Of a stretch of 64,000 bases of DNA, positions 34,290 to 46,214 are shown in pieces. Below the pieces are notes generated by a model. It saw only the letters and a list, made by a program, of their open reading frames with translations. It searched no databases and was not told the DNA's origin. The translations under genes and the position numbers were made by a program. Source of the DNA: Blasia pusilla (Eukaryota; Marchantiophyta; Marchantiopsida; Blasiales). The first letter of the stretch is position 1, and every line of letters starts with the position of its first letter. The DNA lies in the NCBI GenBank assembly GCA_050084515.1, contig CM114273.1, positions 18,786,001 through 18,850,000 on the forward strand. The letters run 5' to 3'.

Positions 34290-35060
34290 ACTCTTGGGTG
34301 ACCATGAATACCAACCGCCCTGCCTTTCTTAGCCATTGCCTTCATTTTAGCCGCTGCCGTACTATATTTAGGTGCAAGGATTACATTCTCGGGAGAATGT
34401 GATTAGCAGACGCGACTTTCTATTTAGCAGCCGCCCTGATTTTTTTGCTGTTACTTACGTCCGGCCTATGATTAGCAGTCGGGCCTGTGATTAGCCTTTG
34501 TTTTAATCGCCACCTTGTGTTTAGCTCCCTTTTTTTTTAGCCGTTGCCTTCGTTTTAGCCGCCGCCCTCTGTTTACACCCAAGGAAAATAGTCAAAGGGA
34601 GACTGTGATTAGCAACAACGACATTCGATTTCGCAACCGCCCTGATTTTTTGGCCCTAACTTTTGTTTTAGTTGCCGCCGTATGTTGACCCAGGAGGAAA
34701 AACTCCTGGGTGACCGTAATTACCAGCCGCCCTACTTTTTAAGTCATTGCCTTTGTTTTAGCCGCCATTGCATTATGTTTAGCCGCAAGGAAGACAGTCT
34801 CGAGAGATTGTGATTAGCAACAACGACGTTCTATTTAGCCGCCGGCGCCCTGTGTTTTGCCACAAGGAAAAACTCTAAGGTGACTGTGATTAGCAGCCGC
34901 CCTACCTTTTAAGCCGTTTAGCCGGTTAGCCTTTTAAGCCATTTTAGCCGCCGCCCACTTCATAAGCCACAATGAATACACTCTCAGGAGACTGATCTTG
35001 CTTTTGTTTTAGCCGCCGCCTTGTGTTTAGCCACAAGGAAAATTTTCGGGTGATTGTGAT
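34290..35060. repeat. TTTAGCCGCCGCC repeat field with small inverted repeats
   Basis: An imperfect unit of roughly 130-150 bp recurs about six times. It contains TTTTAGCCGCCGCCCTGTGT, CACAAGGAAAA, a small stem such as ACATTCTCGGGAGAATGT (34386-34403) or AACTCCTGGGTGACC, and GTGATTAGCAGCCGCC. No coding potential is apparent. Confidence 0.7.
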
Positions 35061-35179
35061 TAGCAACGAGTGGATGACTTCAGCCGCTACCCTCAATTGT
35101 GCTTGCCATCGAAGCATGATGTTTTACGTGGACGCTTACCTCAAAAACAATGCCTTAGGAAATTTCTTTATAGATGAGT

Positions 35180-36113
35180 CTATACATTTTGAGAACCCAA
35201 ACAACATTCATTGGCAGCTTCCTCCACCAAACTAATGTAGAATGCCTCTTCCTTAGGGTTCCATTCCTTCTCGGTGTCAATCTTCCAGCTCATGTCTAGA
35301 GTGGGCAAGGATATGCAACTCACTGGGTCTTGGTAGTCATCTGACTCTTCATCACTATCAAAATTACTATAAAGTAAAGACACTGCACAAAATTCTTCTG
35401 GATTTGGATTCAAAAATATGTCTTTAATATCTGATGGAAACCTAAATGATTTTCTACGGGAATTGTCACGTCTTTTAGGATAGATTGGTGAGATCTAAAA
35501 GACCATCTTCGTGAGTAGTAGAGGACAAGCTCAGTAGGTTGAGGATGATCTACTAAGGCCCCGAGAAACTTGAGAGAGCAGGTTTCCCCTTCGTTTCGGC
35601 TCATTTGGAGCCATATTGAGGAACTTGCTATTTTAGATAAGTACCATTTTGAGTATATGATCAACTTTCTATTTTTGGTAAGTGGCCCTTGACCTCCTAC
35701 TTCAGGTCAAGAGCCAAGGAGGTGACTTGGGAGCATAGGTTACCATGGAGAGAGCTTGGGAGAGGGGAGGGGTATACCTCAAATAGAGAGCTTGAGAGCT
35801 CATTCTCTCTTTGTTGAACCTCTTGGCATGAAGCGGCGGAGCTATGGTCTTGCTCGCCTTGTGTGTGTAACCAAAGCCTCTCATTAGGAGAGTGGGTTTG
35901 GGTTGACATTGAGAGAGACATGGGAGAACTATGGTGTTGTGAGAGAGATTGGAGATATTTTGGTACTTCTTGTCTCGTTATTTGGATGCCATGAGTTAGC
36001 ATGGGATCGTGCGTGTTTATGTGTGTGTTTGGTGACAATGATGTATATTGTGTAGGAATGTGTGTGCGCACCATAGAATCCATGGGAGTGTTCATGTGCA
36101 CATTATCCGCCAT
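35180..36113 (-). other. Unrecognised reading-frame fragments downstream of the MURA remnant
   Basis: Three minus-strand frames (36113-35697, 35664-35410, 35413-35180) of 78-138 residues. They have simple composition (His/Ser/Thr-rich, then acidic) and no recognised domain. They may be the degraded 3' part of the Mutator element to the right. Confidence 0.25.
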
Positions 36114-36274
36114 GGGTCCACTCCCATTGGAGTGGATGCATTACTAATTGGCAGATTGTGTTCTGCATGGAGATTAGCATTCACTTGGGTAGTAAACCCT
36201 TGAACTGGCCTAGTAGTAGGTCTTACATCATTACCAAACTCCTCTGTCAACAAAGCATTCACATCAGGTTTCCT

Positions 36275-37139
36275 TCATGCCCAAACTTTAGGTGTAAATC
36301 TCCCTGTGAGTAAATCATGTTTCAGAACTTGGCAAGTTGTACGGTTATGCCCCGCAAGTGCGCAATGGTTGCATCGTCTTTGGGTAGTCCTAGCAGCCCT
36401 ACGTCCTGTATGAAATGCCTCAGTAGCTACACGTGGGATGCTTGTTGGCGTACTATGGCCAACATCATCTTCATTCACAAAATCCTCATGTACGGGATAG
36501 GAGATCTCTTCACCGCCTTCTTGGCCTCTTTGTGTCCCGCCACTTCTCCCTCCAGGAATACGTACATAATGATGTCAACCACGCCAAACTGCAGGAATGG
36601 GAGGTCAGCAATCCCACGATGGTGTAAGTTCATCACTCTTCACAACCCTTATATTGCTTCTATAGATCCGCCTGATGAAGTCATTGGTCCACATTGGATC
36701 TACAAGTTTCTCCGAATCCATTCCCATCATCACATCCCAAGCCATAACATGGGTACAAGGCCAATGAGTGTCTTGAAACTTGAGGCATGAGCAAGTGCAC
36801 TCAGGGTGCAATCGAACATGGAATTTCCGCCTACTACTTGTGGAAGTCACAAGTGCATTCATCGCATCTGAGACAAGTACATCAAAACTCTGAAAATTGG
36901 CTTCATTGGCTCGATAACGAATAAGTGCGTAAGTAGTCAAATTGGTAGAGTACTTCTCTGAGTGATATGCCTTTGCGTTCCTTTCTGCATGCAGTTTCAT
37001 GATGTAATTCCACAACCCCGGAGCAATGACCAGGGGAGGACCCTCTCTAATCAGCTTAATTGCTGAATTGATGACCTCCATAAGATTTGAACTCACTTTG
37101 CCATAGCGTGGCAAAGGGAAAGCATACCTTGCAAAACTC
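36275..37139 (-). pseudogene. Mutator MURA-like transposase C-terminal remnant
   Basis: Minus-strand coding contains RYGKVSSNLMEVINSAIKLI and EGPPLVIAPGLWNYIM, the spacing typical of the plant MURA family after the DDE core. A SWIM finger follows (CTCSCLKFQDTHWPCTHVMA: Cys-x-Cys ... Cys-x-His). After a break between 36605 and 36478 there is a CCHC zinc knuckle (RCNHCALAGHNRTTCQ), which also follows SWIM in MURA proteins. The DDE core is missing. The N-terminal side ends exactly where the T-arm terminus of the next element begins (37155), so that element probably inserted in it. It is distinct from the transposase of the main family. Confidence 0.75.
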
Positions 37140-37488
37140 TTTGGTCTTATTTCTTGGAGGTGTGGTAAGAGGAGAGGAAGAGAGGAAGAGAGGAGAGAGG
37201 AAACTACCTTCAACCGAAATAGATACTTTTTTTTGAAGAGAGTTTCCGTTGGGTTGAAGAGAGGAAACTTTTTGTGTGAATTTTTTTGCACTTTTTTGTT
37301 CAATTATTAAGCAGTCCCACAGTTTTTTTTTCTCTTCCATATTTTGGCAACCCATCTAAGTCCGACCGGTTGCAAATTGCACAAAATATACAAACTGAAA
37401 AATCAGTGGAATCATAAGTGTGGAACCAATCACTTTTTCCATCCAAGGTCTGGAAACAATCTACCATTTGCCCTGGGCTGAATAGAGT

Positions 37489-40400
37489 TCAAGCTAAAAG
37501 TGATGGTTCTTGAAAAATGAAAGTACAATCTAAAACCTCATTTTGCATCCTCAAAGTGGTTTGTTTAAAATACTTCGCACTTCTTTGAGGGACATAATTG
37601 GTTGGTGGATTCCTACTCCTACCTTCGACTCTCTTAAAACTACCAGCAACACATAGTACATGTGCTTACAAGGATAATACCTTTTTCCACTTGTCTCTCT
37701 TTGGACAAAGTGATCACATGAACATGTGGGAAAGCAACAGATGTGCACCACATACACCCTTGTGACACTTGAATTTACAGTGTTGTTCCTGACCCTATAC
37801 ATCCTTCCTATTCCATTGCCACTCAAGACATCTTTCATGGCGATGATCTCCATTTTTGCCTCCCGAGCTGATGCAATTCACTTTGCTCTCTCCACCGTTG
37901 GCCTACACATTCTATTTCTCTTCACCCCATTTCTAGACTCAAACAGAAATAGTGGATTGAGATCATCCACCTTCTCCGGGTACATGTTGACATCAATCTT
38001 GGGTTGAATACAAAATGCGAAGGTCTCTGTAATGCGAACATGCTCTGAACTTCCCTCGTCTACGAGTCTAAAACCGGTACTTGTAAGATTGTTCACTTCG
38101 TCTTGAGTGCAGTTCGTACTTGCGGCGATGGGCCAAATCGTGGGGGTATTCCCCGGAGCTCCAATAGCAGACGAATAAGACTTCTGGAAAGTGCAAGATT
38201 CATTTGGGCAAAAGAAGTACTTCAATTGATCCCCGGTCCTTATGAAACAATCAAAGGTTTTGAGTCCCCAAAACCCAGGAAGTGGTCGTCCAGTCCTTGT
38301 ACAGTTCTTATTTAGGAAAGTGCCGCATGCTCTCCTAATGCCATCAGATCCTGCCCTGCAGATGGGTATCTATCTCAGAGCAACCGTCCTAGGTTCCTCT
38401 GAGATATATGCCACCGTTTTAGGTTGCAATCCACCTCCATTACGGGAATCCCATATTGTTGAACCACCCTAGTGACAAGATGTTGCGAACTTCCAACAAC
38501 GGAGGGCTTTTGAAATAAAACATTCACTGATTTTGGAGAAGTAACTCCATCACGGATTTGGGACGGGTCCGGGGTCCCCGAATACCTGGGCGGCGTTATT
38601 TCCTCATCCAAATCAATCACCGGATTTGTTCCTGGATGCTGCCTCTTCACCTGCCTGAAGTCAAGATACTTATCTGGTCTCCACGAGTCTCGCTTGGAGT
38701 GCTCTACCACCATCTGTATGGGACGTCTTGAAACCCGCCCACGAATATCCCCACCAATGTGTACGTCTTGCTCGAGGGGAGTTCCAGCTACGCACTAGTT
38801 GAAGGCTTCCACATACATTTTTTCATCACCAGATCTCACAGCCGCCTTGACATAGAGCTCGTAGATCGACGGCCCCCTTCCTTTTGTTATGCCTTTTATG
38901 AGGAAGATATGGGATGCTGCAGATTGTAGCATTGCTCTTGCCTGGTCTTGTTGGCATGCCTCCAGAAGTGAAATTTGTTGGCATGCTTGTGACGACCTCC
39001 AGGAGGAATGAACACTTTCTGCTCCACTTGTGTTGGGGTAGAGGGCATTTTCATGAATGTTCAATCCCTGCAACGACGGAAATGTTAGAAGGGAACGAAA
39101 ATAACTCAGGAGTCAAAGATATAAGCTACCTGTCGGAACCAGATGGGTTGCAAGGTTGAGGCATCCCATGAACGACTCTATGACCCGTCGGGTCCCGATG
39201 TGTTGCAACCTTAAACCCACATACTGCAACCCGTCGAAACCAGACGCGTTGCAAGGCCGAGGCATCCCATGAACGACTCTGCGACCCGTCGGGTCCCGAC
39301 GTGTTGCAACCCTAAACCCACCTACTGGAACCCGTCGGATTCAGACGGGTTGCAAGGCCGAGGCATCCCATGAACGACTCTGCGACCCGTCGGGTCCCGA
39401 CGTGTTGCAACCCTAAACCCACCTACTACAACCCGTCGGATTCAGACGGGTTGCAAGAACCTGTGGCCACTCTGGAAGATCCAAGTGCAAGTCATCCGAA
39501 ACCCATCCGGGTCAAACTATTTGCAGGCCTTGTATACATGCGACTTGCATACTTGTCTGACGGGGTTGCACAAAATTCTGGATGCAACCCGTCGGTTTCC
39601 GTCGGGTTGCACACTCGGGCAACTTTATGTCGATTCGGCAACTTGCTTGGTTTCTTGGTTTGAAATCCCTATAGTTCCCACGCTTCTCAACTTGAGCTGC
39701 AACTTTACAAACAATTCTCAGCGTGAGCTTGACAAGACAAAATAGTGAACTCACCTGCCGCATGAAGTTTCCCCATTGTCTCATACGTAGAGTCCACCAA
39801 CTCAACCAAGAGCACAACTCTTTGTACTTCCCCTCAATCGCATGCTTCCTCCACCACCCATGAAGCTCTTCCGGCATTCCATGGCCTGCTTCAAGGTTTT
39901 CTTTGTCCTTGTAGCGTTGGAGTAGAGTGACATGCTATGTCCTCTTATTCTCCTTGATGCAAGATTTGGTGTCGGGTCACAGATTTGCCAATGGAAAGCA
40001 TCCGACCTTTCCCTCTCCGGTTGAACCTCTCCACCCCAGAACACTTCCTGGATAGCAATCCACCCTGGTTGTGCATTTTCTGCCATGAGCCCATAAATTT
40101 CCGGGGGTGGCCTGTTGTTTTCCTTCACCACCTCCAATAAGAGTAACTAGCACATCTTCAAACTGCCAACGTCTTCTACCTTTACTTCACAGAAAAATAT
40201 AGTTTTGAGTCCCTTCTCCACATGGTCATAAACGTGAGCACCCATCGTCAACCATCCGTTCAGCACTCTGTAGCAAATATCAAAGCTTACCCAGCTGCCG
40301 TAAAGATCTTCCCCTTCCCTCATTCGATCTATAAGATCGAGGCCACTCGAGGGACCTCTGAATGACATTTTGAAGACATAGGCCTTGGATCCCTCGCCTC

Positions 40401-41696
40401 CTTGGCCCATGAACTGCCATCTCTGAATGAATGGAAATCTAGAGTTGGCCTTGATTCTGGCGATGGCATCCATTTTGGCCGTCTTTCCATCCAGAACTCG
40501 TATTTGATGCAGCAAATTCCGGAAGCATTCAGGATCCGCGAGAAATGCGAGATTTTCCCATAGTTGTTTCTCCTCAACTGCCGTGATCTCGCCGTGTCTA
40601 GGGATTCCAAGCAATTGTTCACAAATTTGTGATGCCGTTGTGAGCTTGATCACTCTGGGCTTTGAACCCGGAGAGTTTCTGTAGACCTCAGCAACTTTCT
40701 TCGCCACATCCTCCTTGATGTGTCTTTGAATTGCATCGGTCACAAGATGAGTATGGGAGCCAACATGAACTGCCAGCCTTGTGTACTCTAAAGTGGAGCC
40801 CAAGTCGTGGACAATGAAAAATATGTATGCAGGACACGCTCCAACGGAGAAGGGCGATGCCTGACAATGAGGACATCGATGGCCTCCCGGCGGTATGGTG
40901 GCACCGACCTCGTATGGAGTTTCTGCATTCTTGGGGGTGAATTTCGACGTATTGACTCGCCCGTTGCGCTCAAGATACGGGCATGCTGGACTTCTACACT
41001 CCTAGGCTCCAACGCATTGGCGGCGGGAGACAATCCAAGGACCATCTGGAATTGAAGCACTAGTCCGTTGAAGCCTGCACCATCGATGACAATCAGACTT
41101 TCTGTCCATACCCTTCAGGCATCCTCCATCTTTCTTTTGAGCAGAGCGCAAGTGGAGGCAACTCAAAATTGCAATTACCATCGTGCGTGGCGGCGGCAAA
41201 ATGCCGACAAGAATGTGCTTGAACATTTTCAAGGCCAGAGACAAAAGCAAACTATTGCTTGATACTCGCAAGAGGAATCTCTTCAGGAAGAACAACATTG
41301 TTACGAGCGTGTGAAGTTGGAGTCAAAGCCGGATCTACTGAGCTAGGAGTTGCAAACGTAGAGCTCAGAGCACTAGGAAATTCTCGACCGTCTACTTGGG
41401 AAACAGATTAATTGAGGGCGGGCCGTGATTGTGTATTGACCATTTGCTAGAGGTAGGAGATTCCATACTTTACGGTCTGCAATCATTGGCTGGATTGTCT
41501 CACCTATTATGTCCTCCGTACCATCCACCCTAACATCCTTGGATACAAAGATGGTTCCAATTTGGAGAAGAAATCGAACAGAGAGAAAATTTTCATCCAC
41601 TGCTATGAAAAACTCAAGAGCTTGCGGTTGAACGATTTCTGATTGAGGAAGGGCCGCCAGATGACTGCCACAAGTGAGCTTCACATAATTATCCAT
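37489..41696 (-). pseudogene. MULE-like transposase, two exons (element V)
   Basis: Exon 1 is 41696-39755, an intron of about 690 bp follows, and exon 2 is 39067-37489. The start MDNYVKLTCGSHLAALPQSE is intact, as is the acceptor TTGCAG/GG. The zinc-finger region is near 41060-40810. DDE-region coding is continuous at 40803-40147: VHVGSHTHLVTDAIQRH, FDICYRVLNGWLTMGAHVYD and EVKVEDVGSLKMC. A stop then precedes EIYGLMAENAQPGWIAI. Exon 2 ends with an intact SWIM finger (CSCDHF...PCKH). A TAG near 38797 and several frameshifts interrupt it. It is one of the better copies of the gene. Confidence 0.7.
39120..39620. repeat. Palindromes in the T intron (element V)
   Basis: A local tandem of about 123 bp is repeated roughly three times between 39130 and 39440. 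Each unit has GGCATCCCATGAACGACTCT, CGACCCGTCGGGTCCCGA and CAACCCTAAACCCACCTACT. Confidence 0.75.
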
Positions 41697-41764
41697 TCCC
41701 AAAAAAAATTTTCGTGAGGAGAGTGAGAATAAGATTGAGAATGAGAATGAGAATGAGAATGAGA

Positions 41765-41772
41765 ATTTATAG
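41765..41772 (-). promoter_or_regulatory. TATA box of the transposase in element V
   Basis: TATAAATT on the minus strand, about 76 bp upstream of the ATG at 41696-41694, with the GAATGA-type microsatellite (41719-41767) between them. Confidence 0.6.
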
Positions 41773-41839
41773 TGAATAGGAAATCAGATACTCCTGATAA
41801 GATGAAGTTCGGTAGGTGAAATTGTCTGACACAATGGAT

Positions 41840-42700
41840 TCAAATCTGTTGCAACCCATTCAATTCTATTGCAATCTGTTATAGGATTTGGGAAGCAGAG
41901 ACGTGGGTTGCGAAGCACACTTCATTTTGTTGGAACCCGTCGAAGTCCTGGTAACTCAACTATTAACCCAAGCTAAGCGGAGCCTGCAACCCGTCGGCTT
42001 TGGACGGGTTGCACGCTTTTGCCTTACGAAATGCTTCTGAAACGCAAACATGATCGAAGCTTGCAACCCATCGCTCTCCAACGAGTTGCTAGGATACCTC
42101 TCCTTCTTGCCCGAAGATGGCGGAGGCTTGCAACCCGTCGGCATCAGAAGGGTTGCCCAATTATCTCACGGTGTAACACTTACATGAAGGAAGCGTGCAA
42201 ACCATATGTTCCCAATGAGTTCCGCGGGTGCCGCACCTTCTTGCCCAAAGACGGCGAGGCGTGCAACCCGTCGCCCTCCGACGGGTTGAGCAAGGGCCTC
42301 GCCTTGTTTCGCTTACATAAAGGAAGCCTGCAACCTGTCGGCCTCCGACGAGAAGCCCGTGTTGTTAACCCTTGACAAGGGAAGCGTGCAACCCAACGGT
42401 CTCTGACGCGTTGCACGGGTACGTCACGTTCTTGTCCGAAGACGGTGGAGGAGCGCAACCTATCGATCTCCGACGGGTTGCGCGAGTACGTCCCGTTCTT
42501 GTCCGAAGACGGTGGAGGAGCGCAACCTGTCGATCTCCGACGGGTTGCACGGGTACCTCACGTTCTTGTCCGAAGACGGCAAAGGCGCTCAACCTGTCGG
42601 TCTTCAACGGGTTGCTCGCGCACCTCGCGTTATCTTCCCAGGACGGCGGAGGCGCGCAACCTGTCGGACTCCGATGGGTTGCCATTTTTCACCTCCAGAC
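41840..42700. repeat. Central palindrome array of element V
   Basis: About ten palindromes. The best-kept units (starting near 42455 and 42522) are 67 bp apart and share the spacer CGTTCTTGTCCGAAGACGG. The period equals that of the E1 array but the spacer is different. Confidence 0.8.
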
Positions 42701-42771
42701 TTTCGTAACGGCTGGCACGTCGCCGTCGAAAGGACGACGCGACCCAACGGTCAGCCCAACGGCTAGAAAAG

Positions 42772-42780
42772 TATAAATAG
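42772..42780 (+). promoter_or_regulatory. TATA box of gene M in element V
   Basis: TATAAATAG, about 255 bp upstream of the gene M ATG. The leader 42781-43034 contains repeated GCGAGAC/GACGATACGAG-like motifs. Confidence 0.6.
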
Positions 42781-43034
42781 GGGAGAAATTGCTCTTTTCC
42801 TATTTCTCATTTCGCAATCTACATTGCTCTCCCGCGCAGCAGCTGATCGGATACCAAGGGGCGTTTCACACGGCGAGTCATCGCAAGACGATACGAGTGA
42901 ACGAGAGCGAGACGGTTTGACCGAATGATCGCGAGACAATTCAAGCTATCCATCAAGGCGAATCATCTTGACATCAGCAAGGCGACTGATCAAGCGATTC
43001 ATCATGGACATAGGTGGAGGCATTTCCGGGAAAA

Positions 43035-44339
43035 ATGATGAGGAAAAAAGCTCAAGCAAACAAGTCTCGGAGCTTCACTCCGAAGTCCATTAGGACTCTT
43101 GCGTCACCATCTCCAAGGCCTCGTTCGGCAAATGAGATAAGGCAGCAAGAAATCGAGGAGCGGGAAAGGGAAGCGAAGATGCACAACCAGGAGCTTCTTG
43201 CGAAACGTGTACAAGAGGCGCTCGATAAATAGAACGCAGAGGTTGAGATGTCGCAGGCCTTGAAGAAAAGGATCACCGACAAAAAGTGAGAAAAGAAGCG
43301 TCTGGACGCGTCGGTGAGGAGAGCATAATTGGCTAAAGTGAGGAGGGAAAAAGAAATAGCCATTGACGATAGCCCTTCCCGTCCAACCGAAAGTGTTGAG
43401 ATGCGGGAAATATCCCCGATGAAGTCCGGGGACACAATCAATATAGCGGAAACGGCCGAATTTCAAATCACGGACGATGAGGTCATGAGGACCGCCAGCA
43501 TGGAGATGGTGGACATTGCCAAAGAAGCAGGAGAGCGGTCATCCTCGTCTCCAAGCCCGGCGGAAGAAATCGACCTCTATCGGATCGACGAGTTCCCAAT
43601 GGACTTGCCAGCTGCTGTCTCATACAAGCATGGGCTGCTCTAAGCCAGCAACTCGTCGCCTTTCGACAGGTTGGTCATGGACAAAAACAACCCGTCGGAC
43701 TCCGACAGGTTGCTCCAATGTTAGTATTTAAAAGAAGTTCTCTAGGGTCAAGCGAAGTTCTTTGGTGACGTGTTGCACATTATGTCACCATATTGAGAGA
43801 AGACAAATGGCCAAGTTGCTGACATTGTTTCCAACGTGCTTCTTTACAGATGGACCACTCCTATGTTTACTGCTTCGTTCGGCCCGAGCACAACTTCCAG
43901 GTGTTCAAGATCCAGGATCTTGTGGATCCATGCTCGGATGGGTACAGCTTAGATAGTTTACATGCAAGACGGTACCCCACTTCTTGGAGGAAGGGAAAAG
44001 TCGCCAGCCCTGATGCAAACGCTCATCAAGCTCTGGTCAAGGCCGGGTGACTTGGTGTTCGACTTAGTGGGCCTTTTAGGGGCGAGTATCAAAGGTGCTT
44101 GGTAGAGTGGCAGGAACATTCTCTGCCTCAAGGGAAGGCAGGAACTATTTGACCTTTGCAAGGAGGCAAAAGCAGATTACGACAGGCTCGTTGGGGCGTA
44201 CAACTCTCCACCAAAGCTGAGAGCTCCGGTTCCAGACCCACCATTGGTAGTGACACCATCGTCACTTCCAACGATTCCGAAAATCGGGAGGGCAAGGCCG
44301 AAAGTAATTTTGCAAGAACTCTCGGACGATGACGAGTGA
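43035..44339 (+). pseudogene. Gene M, internally deleted: exon 1 joined to exon 4 (element V)
   Basis: Exon 1 runs from ATG 43035 to about 43640 (MMRKKAQANKSRSFTPKSIR, coiled-coil, acidic SSSPSPAEEIDLYRIDEF) with stops at about 43230, 43288 and 43327. Sequence then passes into the end of intron 3, whose acceptor TTTACAG precedes exon 4 at 43850. Exon 4 has a frameshift after GYSLDSL, then keeps LLGGREKSPALMQTLIKLW, PGDLVFDLVGL and the tail LQELSDDDE with TGA at 44337-44339. Exons 2 and 3, including motif IV, are gone. An alternative frame ends LFDDEEKDFIE near 44424. Confidence 0.65.
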
Positions 44340-44739
44340 GTTCAAAGAACTCAAGGACCCAGCTTGACTGCAACGTTTGGAGTAGGGAGTTATTTGATGA
44401 TGAGGAAAAAGATTTCATAGAATAGATCAAATGTCTGATTCGAGCTTCTTTCGGATGTAATAAAGAGAAGATTTTTCGAACAATGGTGGTGTTTCTAAAA
44501 GTTTTCTGAATATCTTTTATGTCTTTTCGAATGTGATCGTCTATGTTCTCCGCGGACTTCTATTTTGCAACCCAACGGATTTCCACGACTTGGAACTTTA
44601 CACTTTTGACTCTGCACCTTTTTACCACTTCGAAACACAGCCGGTTTTTGGGTTGCCGATCGAACTCTTTCCTGTTGGTCCAACTTAAGAGGCGATCGGC
44701 GAGGCTTCTTCACTTTGGCACCTTGCCTCAACTCGTAAA

Positions 44740-45081
44740 AGAAGGCGAGGCTTCTTTTCTTCTCTCGAGCGTGTTGGATTCCTACTACCTGTGGGATTGC
44801 CATCATGGTATTACCAGGGCCGGAGCACATATTGATCTTGGATGGGTGTCACATTGCGGGCGTACAAGATATACTATCGAGGAAGGCGGTGGGACTCAAA
44901 TCAGGTTACATGGGACCGTTATGCTGTACCTAGGGGGGGGCCAAGGCTCTCGAATTCGCCAACATTTTTTTATCCCCATCTACAATCGGCCAGAGGAGCC
45001 ACTTGTATCCCAGGACATTCCTTTTGTATAGGAACGTAGGAGAGTTAGGAGTAAATTTGTAGATGACGAAATCATAGACTA
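44740..45081 (+). CDS. P module (element V)
   Basis: Begins near VLDSYYLWDCHHGIT. It passes through TQIRLHGTVMLYLGGG, a run of eight G at 44934-44941, and YNRPEEPLVSQDIPFV, then a TAG, then RRVRSKFVDDEIID-like codons and TAG at 45079-45081. Sequence downstream of P (45415-45490) repeats sequence that lies upstream of P (44740-44800), consistent with a tandem duplication of roughly 0.7 kb. Confidence 0.4.
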
Positions 45082-46214
45082 GGTCAAATGTACATTTCCG
45101 AGGTTCCTTTGGAGGTAATGAAGGACGAGATTTTTTCAACCGATAATGGTGTTTGTAAAAGTTTGCTGGAAATTTTTTTTGGATTTGTGGATTGTGTTCT
45201 TTTAGCTACTGAGAATTACAATTTTGCAACCCGTATGATTCTGACGGGTTGCAACTTTAAGCTTTTTGCCCACTGCAACTTTTTAACCATTTCCAGGCAA
45301 GCTGTCGGATTCTGACAGGTTGGCTGCTTGAGTGATCGGACTCTTTCCCTATGAGACCAACTTTTGACGCATTGTGGCGGGCTTCTTAACTTTTGGCTTG
45401 TTCCCCTACATTCGTCAAACCAGTTGTAGGCTTCTTTTCTTGTCTAAGATGTGCAGGATTCCTACTACCTATCGGATTTCCATTTTGGATTCCCAACCCG
45501 CTGGATTTTCGTGGTTGCAGGGTGGAAGGGAATCACACTGAGAAATATTTCCTTTCTTATGGTGAGCTTGCTTGCAAGGGGTGCAAGCCATCTGATTCCA
45601 AAGGGTTGCAAGAGTTGCAACCTGTAAAATTCCGACGGGTTGGGAGGATCTGAATGAAGCGACATCACTTCCTCTTTACTCCAGACAGCTAACAATCTTT
45701 TGGTTCAATTATCGTCTCATGTGTTCACATTTCACAAAGTTGGTCTTGAGCAGACACCACTCACAACCAACACAAAGTTGGTTATGAGGCAATTCAGGGA
45801 AGGCCATGATGCAGGAAACAATCCATGCAAAAATAGAGGTCGGCATCGTACCGATGCGCATCTGGGTGGTCCTCCAACAAAAATACCCATGGGCACTACT
45901 TATTGTAGACTGAGACAGGCAATGTTAAGAAACTTAGGCTCACATGGAGAGTGATGTAAAAATGTTTGTAGTGGTCTTATGATGTCTACTTTTTTTTCGC
46001 CCCCTGGAAAAAGGAGGTTTCTTTAGGGCCAAATGTAGACCACTACCTACTCTCTTCTAAATATTTCATGAATTTGAAAGCAAACAAAAATTTCAAATAT
46101 GTCAAAAAGTTTTGAAGAGATTATCGGATTTGGCCCTTTTTTTTGAAGAGAGACTCTCCTCTCTTCCTCTCTTCCTCTCCTCTCTTACTCTCTCCTGCCA
46201 GAATACCAGCCCCC

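Larger units (their letters stand above)
37155..46214. mobile_element. Bidirectional MULE-like element with both termini (element V)
   Basis: The T-arm end (GAGGTGTGGTAAGAGGAGAG) is at 37155 and the M-arm end (...CCAGAATACCAGCCCCC) at 46214, total about 9060 bp. The transposase is on the minus strand (41696-37489), the central region 41697-43034, and a deleted gene M on the plus strand (43035-44339), followed by the P module. The ends share an imperfect inverted repeat built on GGAGAGGAAGAGAGGAAGAG. The adjacent 9-mers (37146-37154 and 46215-46223) match at only five positions, so no clear target-site duplication is visible. Confidence 0.75.
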
